From: Telluria mixta
GTDB lineage: Bacteria; Pseudomonadota; Gammaproteobacteria; Burkholderiales; Burkholderiaceae_D
Length of the DNA stretch: 64,000 bases
NCBI RefSeq assembly: GCF_029223865.1
Contig: NZ_CP119520.1
Span: forward strand, 992,001 to 1,056,000
Direction of reading: 5' to 3'
This document shows positions 50,801 to 61,800 of this stretch, one piece after another. Under the pieces are notes generated by a model. That model saw only the letters and a program-made list of their open reading frames with translations, did no database searches and had not been told where the DNA came from. The position numbers and the translations under genes were made by a program. Numbering within the stretch: position 1 is the first letter of the stretch; every line of letters starts with the position of its first letter.

Positions 50801-52270
50801 TCAATCGGCCACGGGCACCAGCGGTATCGTGGCCGTCCCGCGCCGGCGCGCGAAATCGTCCGCAATACCGGTGCGGATCTGTTCGAGCCGGCGGCTGTCG
50901 CGGTACAGCAGGTTGTAGCTTTCGAACGGAACGAGACGGCCGTCCGGCAGCGCGAAATGGATGCACGATTTCTTCAGTGCGCGCACGTCCAGCGAATACG
51001 CATCCATGAATTGCACGATCAGCACGCGGAACACGTTGTCGTAACGGAGCGCGGATGGCGCGCTGACGAGCGGCAGGCAGCACATCAGCTCCGACAGGCA
51101 GTTCGCCTGCGATTCCGGCGAGTGGTTCGTCGAGAACAGCTTGAAGATGCGGTCCTTCACCGCGCCGTGCAGCGCGGGGTCGCGTTCGAACACGATCGTG
51201 TTGCCGCTGCCTTCGACGAGCGTCTGCGGATCGAGCCAGCGCGTCAGCGGCACGGTGCCCTCTTCCGTCTTGATCGCGTAGGCCATCGCCAGCGTGTCCG
51301 GGTTGCAGGGCACCGGTACCACGTCTTCCAGCGTGAACAACCGGCTCTGCTCCGCGATGCGGCGGCGGATCTCCGACACCGTCAACCGGTGCAGGCGCGG
51401 ATCGTAGTCTTCCACGCGGCCGGCGTCCTGGATCGGCTGCAGGGTCACGCCGCGCACGCAGGGCTGCTGCAGCGCGAAGTCGATGATCTCGCCGATCTCG
51501 CCGTCGTTCAGCCCTTTCTTGAGCGTGACGACGAGGGTCGTCGACAGGCCGGCCTCGTTGAGGTTGTCGAGTGCCTGGCGGCGGATGCGCGTGAGGTCAG
51601 CGCCGCGCAGCGCGCGATGCACCTCCGCGCGCAGCGAATCGAACTGCAGGTAGACCTCGACGCCGGGCGCGTAGCCGGCCAGGCGCGCAACAAAACCCTT
51701 GTCCTGCGCGAGCACGATCCCGTTCGTGTTGACCATCACGTGCCTGATGGGGCGCGCCTTCGCGGCGTCGAGGATGTCCCAGAACTGCGGATGCAAAGTC
51801 GGTTCGCCGCCGGACAGCTGCATCACGTCCGCCTCGCCCTCGTTGGCGACGACGGCATCGAGCATGCGGATGACCTCTTCCAGCGGGCGATGGCGTTCGC
51901 GGTGCGTGCCGCTCTCCGCATAACATACGGGGCAGTTCAGGTTGCAGTTGTCCGTGATCTCGACGACGGACAGGCACGAGTGCTGCATGTGGTCCGGGCA
52001 CAGGCCGCAGTCGTACGGGCAGCCGTATGCCATCTTCGTGTTGAACTGCTGCGGCATCTCCGGATGCTTGACGAAGACTTCGCGGCACAGGCGGTAGTAT
52101 GCGACGTCGTCGCTGACGAGCACGCGCTCGATACCGTGCGCGCCGCACCACTTGTCCATGTAGACCTTGTCGTCCTTGAACACGATCTTCGCTTCGACCG
52201 GGTGCAGGCAGGTCGAGCAGACGGAAGTCGTCGTGTCGTAGAACAGGTAGGGGCGGGTTTTGCGGGTCAT
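50801..52270 (-). CDS. COG1964 radical SAM protein, tetraether lipid synthase (Tes)-like
   Basis: The 489-residue protein has an N-terminal rubredoxin-like CSTC (C18, C21) with C42 in WCGAHG. GCPYDCGLCPDHMQHSC (C84, C88, C91, C99) follows, then the radical SAM motif CNLNCPVC (C109, C113, C116) and GGEP at 154-157. More cysteines come late in the protein (VPVPCNPD, NCLSELMCC, KSCIHF). This matches COG1964, whose archaeal member Tes joins lipid chains and holds three iron-sulphur clusters plus a rubredoxin-like iron. Substrate here is unknown; a lipid is inferred from the Lgt-like neighbour. GGGAGG precedes the ATG, which overlaps that gene's stop. Confidence 0.82.
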   Translation of the reverse strand: MTRKTRPYLFYDTTTSVCSTCLHPVEAKIVFKDDKVYMDKWCGAHGIERVLVSDDVAYYRLCREVFVKHPEMPQQFNTKMAYGCPYDCGLCPDHMQHSCLSVVEITDNCNLNCPVCYAESGTHRERHRPLEEVIRMLDAVVANEGEADVMQLSGGEPTLHPQFWDILDAAKARPIRHVMVNTNGIVLAQDKGFVARLAGYAPGVEVYLQFDSLRAEVHRALRGADLTRIRRQALDNLNEAGLSTTLVVTLKKGLNDGEIGEIIDFALQQPCVRGVTLQPIQDAGRVEDYDPRLHRLTVSEIRRRIAEQSRLFTLEDVVPVPCNPDTLAMAYAIKTEEGTVPLTRWLDPQTLVEGSGNTIVFERDPALHGAVKDRIFKLFSTNHSPESQANCLSELMCCLPLVSAPSALRYDNVFRVLIVQFMDAYSLDVRALKKSCIHFALPDGRLVPFESYNLLYRDSRRLEQIRTGIADDFARRRGTATIPLVPVAD

Positions 52271-53016
52271 GCGACCTCCCTGCGCAGTTGTGTGAAGACG
52301 AGCGGCAGGTAGCACGCCAGCGCCACGATGCACACCCACTGGATGCCCGACAGCCCGAACGCATACGCATACGGCACCGGCTTGATGCCGTCCACGACAA
52401 GGCGCCAGGCGAGATAGGAAGCGAGATACAGCTTGAACGCGAGCCCCGGGCTGCGCGCGAGCGGCGCCCGCCAGCGCCACAGCAGGGCACCGGCGAAGAG
52501 CACGAACAGCATGTCGTAGACCTGGGTCGGATGGCGCGGGATGCCGTCGCCGAAGTCGACGCCCCACGGCAGCTGTGTGGACACGCCATGGGTGCCGTCG
52601 TTCAGGCCCGCGAGGAAGCAGCCGATGCGGCCGACGACCGTGCCCGCGACGAGGGGCAGGATGAACTGGTCGCCCGTCGAGCGCCGGATGCCCGTGAGCT
52701 TCTTGGCGATTTCCACACCGATGAGACCTCCCAGCAGCCCGCCGACGATCGACTGGCCCGACGCGATCAGGCGCCAGTCCGGTACGATGCCCTGCCACAG
52801 GTGCGGCATCTCGATCCAGAACACGAGCTTGTTGCCGATGGCGGCGCCGAGGATGCAGCCGGCGACGACGGCGAAGGAGCCCGGCTGCAGCAGCGCGGGT
52901 TGATGGGCGCGCCGGCGCTGCCAGCGGTACAGCTGCACGCCGCCGGCGAGGGCCAGCCATTCGAAGACGAGATGGACCCACTGCGCCGTTGCGGCGGAAA
53001 GGACGGGACCCTTCAT
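52267..53016 (-). CDS. Divergent Lgt-like (prolipoprotein diacylglyceryl transferase family) membrane protein
   Basis: The 249 residues hold about seven membrane helices and align with Lgt: GGLLGGLIGV near 92, GRIGCFLAGLNDG at 129-141, HPTQVYDML near 163 and AWRLVVDGIKP near 208. The two key arginines of E. coli Lgt (R143, R239) appear kept as R130 and the Arg of AWRLV. The His of SFHGG, the Asn of GRxGNF and the Glu of NGExWG are replaced (V91, C133, L138). It may not act on lipoproteins. It overlaps both neighbours by 4 bases, so it is tightly coupled to the radical SAM gene. Confidence 0.78.
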   Translation of the reverse strand: MKGPVLSAATAQWVHLVFEWLALAGGVQLYRWQRRRAHQPALLQPGSFAVVAGCILGAAIGNKLVFWIEMPHLWQGIVPDWRLIASGQSIVGGLLGGLIGVEIAKKLTGIRRSTGDQFILPLVAGTVVGRIGCFLAGLNDGTHGVSTQLPWGVDFGDGIPRHPTQVYDMLFVLFAGALLWRWRAPLARSPGLAFKLYLASYLAWRLVVDGIKPVPYAYAFGLSGIQWVCIVALACYLPLVFTQLRREVA

Positions 53017-53246
53017 TCTCCGCCGGGCGGGCGCTTGCGCCACAGCCTGACGACAATCCAGCCGCACACGAAGGCGATGCCGAGCCCGATCAGGCCGAAG
53101 ACGAGCGCGATCGACGAGAAGTTCTCGGGCCCGGGCGAGGACAGGCCGGCCAGCCCGCTGAAGGTGCCGACGGCGCCGCACAGGCCGAAACCCGCGAGCG
53201 CCAGCGAGAGTATGGCGATCAGAATACCGCGCGCGACGTTATTCAT
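53013..53246 (-). CDS. Small two-helix membrane protein
   Basis: The 77-residue protein has two hydrophobic segments (about 7-32 and 45-66) joined by a short loop containing SSPGPENFS, and a basic C-terminal tail (RLWRKRPPGGE). I do not recognise a family. It is the first gene of the three-gene operon with the Lgt-like and radical SAM proteins, and its stop overlaps the Lgt-like ATG. It may be a subunit or regulator of that system. Confidence 0.65.
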   Translation of the reverse strand: MNNVARGILIAILSLALAGFGLCGAVGTFSGLAGLSSPGPENFSSIALVFGLIGLGIAFVCGWIVVRLWRKRPPGGE

Positions 53247-53291
53247 GGCAGCTCCGAAATGGTTGCCGCCATTACATCACATTCCGCCGGC

Positions 53292-53948
53292 TCAGGCCAC
53301 GCCGTATTGCTGGCGGTACGCCGCCACGGCATCCTTGTGCCGGGCCAGCGACGGATCGGCTTCCAGGTAGCCGAACAGGTCGGCCAGGCTGGCGATCGAG
53401 ATCACGGGGATGCCGTAGTTCTGGCTGACTTCCTGCACGGCCGACAGCGGCGACAGCACGCCGTCCTTGCCGCCCCGCTCCATGCGGTCGAGCGCGATCA
53501 GCACGGCGGCCGGTTCGGCGCCGGCGGCGCGGATCATCGCCACGGATTCGCGCACGGACGTTCCCGCCGAGATCACGTCGTCGATGATGACGACACGGCC
53601 GGCCAGCTTGGCGCCGACGATGGTGCCGCCTTCGCCGTGGTCCTTGGCTTCCTTGCGGTTGTAGGCGAACGACGTGTTGCGGCCTTTCGCGGCCAGCGCC
53701 ACGGCCGTCGCGGAGGCGAGCGTGATGCCCTTGTAGGCCGGGCCGAACAGCATGTCGAATTCGAGGCCGGAGTCGAGCAGGGTCTGGGCGTAGAAATCGG
53801 CCAGCTTGCCGAGCGTGGCGCCGTCGTGGAACAGGCCCGCGTTGAAGAAGTACGGCGACTGGCGGCCGGCCTTGGTAATGAACTGGCCGAACTTCAAGAC
53901 TTCGGCTTCGACTGAAAACGCAATGAACTGTTGGCGGAGGTTGTCCAC
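53292..53948 (-). CDS. pyrE: Orotate phosphoribosyltransferase
   Basis: PyrE makes orotidine monophosphate from orotate and PRPP in pyrimidine synthesis. The 218 residues from GTG 53948 begin VDNLRQQFIAFSVEAEVLKFG, the family start, with FGPAYKGITLA near 70 and the PRPP loop VVIIDDVISAGTS near 125. GAGG stands 9 bases upstream and a TACAAT (53983-53978) acts as a likely -10, so pyrE has its own start signals. There is however no stop between it and the sensor gene upstream: the same frame is open from 55172, giving a possible 626-residue fusion. Confidence 0.9.
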   Translation of the reverse strand: MDNLRQQFIAFSVEAEVLKFGQFITKAGRQSPYFFNAGLFHDGATLGKLADFYAQTLLDSGLEFDMLFGPAYKGITLASATAVALAAKGRNTSFAYNRKEAKDHGEGGTIVGAKLAGRVVIIDDVISAGTSVRESVAMIRAAGAEPAAVLIALDRMERGGKDGVLSPLSAVQEVSQNYGIPVISIASLADLFGYLEADPSLARHKDAVAAYRQQYGVA

Positions 53949-55172
53949 GACACGATCCTCGAACTGTGAAAACCGGTATTGTAATCCGCCCCGCCCCCGC
54001 CCGCGAAGCCGGTGTTCCACCAGCCGCGCGAGGCGGTGCAGGCGCCGTTCCGTGCGCGGGCCCCGCAGCGCCCGGCCGACCATGGCGAGGAATGCGTCCT
54101 CGGCGCAGCGGGCGGCCGCCAATTCGGCCTGCATGCGCACATGCTCGGTCGTGTCGCGCACGAAGCAGCGGGTGTAGCGCAGGCGGCCCTCCTCGAAACA
54201 GGCGTTCGAGCGGATGACGACGTGGCGGATCGAGCCATCCTTGCAGCGCAGGCGCACCGACCGGTCCATGATTGTCTCCCCGGCCGCAAGCCTGGCGAGC
54301 ATGTCCGCGGCGACGGCCGGATCGGCATGGAACCGGGAGAAGTGGTGCCCGACATATTCTTCCCAGCGGTAGCCGAGCATCTGCAGCTCGGCCTTGTTGG
54401 CCCACAGGATCGTGCCGTCGGCGCCGACCTGGTGCAGCCCTTCGGCCGCGTTCTCGACCATGTCGGCGAACTCGCGCTCGCGCCGCAGCAGGTCGCGCTC
54501 CGCCTGGCGCCGGCGCGCCGCCTCCACCTGCAACGCCTGCGCTTTCTGCTCGAGCCGGACGACGTTGATGTCGACGCGTTGTCCGGACGGCAGCGGCGCG
54601 GCGACGTCGGCGCAGGCGTGGTCGTGCGCGGTGCATACCTGCTGGAACACGTGCGCCACGTCGGACGATGGAAACAGGGCCCAGGGATAAGCGCAAAACA
54701 GCGAAAAATCGAGCTTGCGCGCCAGTTCGTTCCACAGCCGCTCCAGGTGCAGGGCTGCGTCGTAGCGGCCGCGCGCGCACAGCAGCGCCGCCATCTCGCC
54801 GAACGCGTGCACGGGCGCGCTGCCGGCGCAGGCTTCGGCCACGAGCCGGCCGACTTCGTACTCGAAACGCGCGCGGTCGGGCCAGCCGTCGACCATCAGG
54901 CGCGCCAGCGTCGTTTCGGCGTCGAGCCACATGACGTCGCGCGACGGCGGCGCGGAACGCCCTTCCGCGCGCGCCAGCTCGTCCAGGCGCCGGCGCAACG
55001 CATCCGTGTGCGCACCGGTGGCGATGACGATGCCCCGTCCCCGTGCCCGCAAGGCCCGCTCGACGAAGGACGCGATCTCGTCGAGCAGCGTGTCGCTGTC
55101 GTCGTAGAAACGCACGAAATGCCCCGTCTTGCCGTGTTTGCCGGACAACAGGTCGTCGGTCTTGATCAGCAT
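53949..55172 (-). CDS. MEDS-PAS sensor fragment, in frame with pyrE
   Basis: From ATG 55172 the frame codes for a MEDS (DcmR-type) sensory domain (about 1-190, HFVRFYDDSDTLLDEIASF), a short coiled coil, and a PAS domain (about 220-340, GTILWANKAELQMLGY). A stub of the kinase dimerisation helix follows, where the expected GHELRNP reads GRALRGP without the phosphorylated His. It then runs through the pyrE promoter region into pyrE with no stop. It is a close paralogue of the complete kinase next to it and looks like a duplicate that lost its 3' half. It could be a pseudogene or a true sensor-PyrE fusion. Confidence 0.75.
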
Positions 55173-55282
55173 GGGGGTTTCTGATGGATGAAAGATGCAA
55201 TTCTATCCACATCAGGCGCGATCAAGTCGGCGGCGGCCGTTCAGGTCGCCGTTGTATTGACATAAATCAAAACGTCAGACGT

Positions 55283-57805
<2,523 letters not shown>

Positions 57806-57971
57806 GTCAACTCCTTGTGCGGGGTGAAAGTGCCCGGACCCCGGACACAATGGACCAGTTTAACATATCAGGCGGAGCATTTAACGTTTGTTTATCCACC
57901 ACGGATGTGTTGATGGAAGTCAAAACGAGCTACACTATCGCCCTTGGCCCACCGCACTTTTGTCTAGATCC

Positions 57972-58742
57972 ATGCCACGAATTATCTCTGCCAACCTGAA
58001 CGGCATCCGCTCCGCCCACAAGAAGGGTTTCTTCAACTGGATGGCCAGCCAGGACGCCGATTTCATCTGCGTCCAGGAGCTGAAAGCCCAGCAGGCCGAC
58101 ATGACCGAGGAATTCCTCGCGCCGCACGGCTACCACGGCCATTTCCACTATGCCGAGAAGAAGGGTTACTCGGGCACGGGCGTCTACAGCCGCACGAAGC
58201 CGGATGCCGTCAGGACGGGCTTCGGCTGCGTCGAATTCGACAACGAAGGCCGCTACACCCGCGCCGACGTGGGCAACCTGACCGTCATTTCCGTGTACTG
58301 CCCGTCCGGCTCGTCGTCGCCGGAGCGCCAGGAAGCCAAGTTCCGCTTCATGGAAGTGTTCCTCCCGCATTTGCAGGAACTCAAGGCCGAGGGCCGCGAG
58401 ATCGTGATTTGCGGCGACTGGAACATCGCGCACAAGGAAATCGACCTAAAGAACTGGAAAGGTAACCAGAAGAATTCGGGCTTCCTGCCGGAAGAGCGCG
58501 CCTGGATGACGCGCATCTTCGACGAACTGGGCCTCGTGGACGTCCACCGCGGCATCGACCAGCGCCCCGAGCAATATACGTGGTGGAGCAACCGCGGCCA
58601 GGCATGGGCGAAGAACGTCGGGTGGCGCATCGATTACCACGTCGCCACCCCGGGCATCGCCGCCAGGGCGCATGCCGTCTCGATCTACAAGGACGAGCGG
58701 TTTTCGGACCATGCGCCGCTGATCATCGATTACCACCTCTGA
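57972..58742 (+). CDS. xth: Exodeoxyribonuclease III
   Basis: This enzyme is the AP endonuclease and 3'-exonuclease of base excision repair. The 256-residue protein has the family motifs ANLNGIRSAHKKGF (near 8), CVQELKAQ with the metal-binding Glu near 36, GDWNIAHKEIDLKN near 150 and FSDHAPLIIDY with the catalytic Asp-His at the end. The ATG at 57972 (MPRIISANLNG) is the conserved start; upstream codons in frame are not coding. Two hairpins follow the stop. Confidence 0.94.
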   Translation: MPRIISANLNGIRSAHKKGFFNWMASQDADFICVQELKAQQADMTEEFLAPHGYHGHFHYAEKKGYSGTGVYSRTKPDAVRTGFGCVEFDNEGRYTRADVGNLTVISVYCPSGSSSPERQEAKFRFMEVFLPHLQELKAEGREIVICGDWNIAHKEIDLKNWKGNQKNSGFLPEERAWMTRIFDELGLVDVHRGIDQRPEQYTWWSNRGQAWAKNVGWRIDYHVATPGIAARAHAVSIYKDERFSDHAPLIIDYHL

Positions 58743-58745
58743 TAA

Positions 58746-58820
58746 TTCCCCCGGCAAGGGGAAATCCACTCAGATATGTCGTAAAAACATCAACGTACCC
58801 ACTTTCGCAGTGGGTTTGTT
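58746..58820 (+). terminator. Hairpins after xth, likely terminator
   Basis: TTCCCC/GGGGAA (58746-58763) is followed by ACCCACT/AGTGGGT (58797-58803 and 58809-58815) and TTGTT. The second stem followed by T-rich sequence is the likely terminator of xth. It also lies in front of the next gene. Confidence 0.6.
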
Positions 58821-58892
58821 GATATGATCGTTCACTAAGTTTTCCTTGTGGAATCTTTTTTCCACGACGTCAAACACTGTCCGCGAACGATC

Positions 58893-61800
58893 ATGCCCAC
58901 CCAGACCACTGCCCCCTCCCCGTCCGTTCCGCCCGTCCTGCTGTCCGCCACGCCCACCGGCACGGCCGGCGACATGAGCATCGCGCTGGATTTCAACACG
59001 GCGATGGCGGCCGCCACCGGCACGATCATCATCACGGACGGTGCGGTGCAGACCGTGATCGACCGCGCGACGGGCGAGCCCACGCTGCGGGTCGTCGGCG
59101 CGACCGATACCCACACGGTGTCCGCCTCCAGCCTCGTGATCGAAGGGTCGCACGTCAAGCTGGACGTCACCGGCCTGCTGCCCGGCCACACGTACAGCGT
59201 GGTGATGGGCGCGGACGCGCTGCAGTCGAGCGGCCACGTGGCGTTCGGCGGCGTGCGTTCCACGTCGCAGCTGACGTTCACGACGCCGGCCGCGCCGGAC
59301 ACGCAGGGCCCGGCGCTCGTCTCGGTCGACACGGACGGCGGCGTCCTGAAGGCGGGCGGCAGCATCGTGGTCACGCTCAAGTTCTCGGAAGCCGTCGCGA
59401 ACCTGCCGGCGGATGCGCTGGCCGCGCCGCATGCGGGCATCACGAACCTCACGACGGGCGACGGCGGCATCACCTGGCATGCCACCCTGACGGCGCCGAA
59501 AGACGCCACCACGGCGGCCGGCAACGTCCTGAGCCTGGACATGAGCAAGGTGCTCGACCTAGCCGGTAACCACGGCACCGGCACGAGCAAGCTGGCCACC
59601 TACGCGGTCGACACGCAGGCGCCCACGGCCACCGTCACGCTGGACCATGCCCTGCTCGGCGGGGGACAAGACGCCGTCGCGACGATCAAGTTTTCCGAAG
59701 CCGTCAAAGGACTGGGCGTGGATGCGCTGAGCGCCGGCCACGCGACGGTCTCGAACCTGCACACGACGGATGGCGGCACGACCTGGGTCGCCACGCTGAG
59801 CGGTACCGCCGCCACGAGCGCGGGCGGCAACGTCCTCGCGGTCGACCTGGGCCAGGTGAAGGACCTGGCCGGCAACGCGGGCAGCGGCAGCGCGGTGTCG
59901 GCAGCCTACACGGTCGACACGCAGGGCCCGAACGCCGTCGCCATCGCCCTCGACGGCGCCACGCTCGGCGGCGGCAAGTCCGTCCACGCCACGTTCACGT
60001 TCGCGGAAAGCGTGCAGAACCTGGCGCCGGACGCGATCTCCGCGCCGCATGCGACGGTGTCCAACCTCGCCACGAGCGACGGCGGCAAGACCTGGACGGC
60101 GACCTTGAGCGCGGACGGCACCGGCACCTGGACCGGCAACGCCGTCACCGTCGACCTGGCGAAGGTGACCGACCTGGCCGGCAACGCGGGCAGCGGCACG
60201 GTCGCCGGCGCGGCCTACGCCGTCGACACGCAGGGCCCCACCGCCACGCTGGCACTGGACGGTTCCGACGTGCACACGGGCGGCACCCTCGGCCTGACGC
60301 TGCATTTCAGCGAAGCCGTGACAGACCTGACGATGGCCGCCCTGCAGGCGCCCAACGCGGCGCTCGCCAACCTGCAGCATTCCGCCGATTACCTGACGTG
60401 GACGGCCACGCTCACCCCGCAGGGCGACGTCACCGACGCCACCAATGCCGTCACCCTGAATCTCGCGAAGGTGCACGACGCCGCGGGCAATGCCGGCAGC
60501 GGCAGCGCGGTCTCGGGCAACTACGCCATCGACACGCACGGCCCGGACACCGTCGCCATCGCGCTGGACGGCGCCACGCTCGGCGGCGGCGCCAACATCC
60601 GCGCCACGTTCACGTTCGACGAAGCCGTGCAGGACCTGCCGCTGGCCGCGATCAACGCGCCGCACGCGCACGTGGAGGGCCTCGCGTCGAGCGACGGCGG
60701 CAAGACCTGGACCGCGACCCTGAGCGCGGACGGCAGCGGCACCTGGACCGGCAATGCCGTCGGCGTCGACCTGACCCTGGTGAAGGACCTGGCCGGCAAC
60801 GCAGGCAGCGGCTCCTTCGGCAGCGCGGCCTACGTCGTCGACACGCAGGGCCCCACCGCCACGCTGGCGCTGGACAGTACCGCCCTGCACGGCGGGAGCA
60901 GCGCCACCGTGACGATCCACTTCAGTGAAGCGGTGACGGACCTGACGGCAGGCGCGCTGCAGGCCCCGAACGCGACGCTGTCGAACCTGCAGCATTCCAG
61001 CGACGGCCTGACGTGGACGGCCACGCTCACCCCACAGGGCGGTATCGAGGATGCGGCCAATGCCGTCACCCTCGACCTCACGAAAGTGCACGACGCGCTC
61101 GGCAACGCTGGCAGCGGCAGCGCGGCGAGCGCCAACTACACCGTCGACACGCAAGGCCCGGCCACCGTGGCCATCGCCCTCGACGGCGCGACGCTCGCGA
61201 ACGGTACGAGCATCCACGCCACGTTCACGTTCGCGCAGGCCGTGCCGGCGCTGCCGCTGGCCGCGATCAGCGCGCCGCATGCGACCGTGTCCAACCTCGC
61301 CAGCAGCGACGGCGGCAAGACGTGGACGGCCCTGCTGTCGGCGGACGGCACCGGCACCTGGACCGGCAATACCGTCGGCGTGGACCTGACGAAGGTCGCG
61401 GACGGGGCGGGCAACGCGGGCAGCGGCAGCGCCGTCTCGGCCAGCTACACGGTCGACACCGTGGCGCCGGCCGTGGCCAATATCGCGCTCGACAACACGA
61501 ACCTGGACGCCACCCACGGCGCCACGCTGACCATCCGCTTCAGCGAGGCGGTGGCCGACCTGGGCACGGGCGCCATCACCGCCCCGCACGCGGCCGTCAG
61601 CGGCCTGCACACGGCTGACGGCGGCGTGACGTGGACCGGCACGCTGGCCAGCAACGACACGACGCCCAGCAGCGGCAACGTGCTGTCCGTCGACCTGACC
61701 AAACTGCACGACCTGGCCGGCAACGCGGGCAGCGGCAGCGCCCAGTCGGACGGCTATTCGGTCGCGGGCATCGCCAACACGCTCGCCATCACCCTCGACG

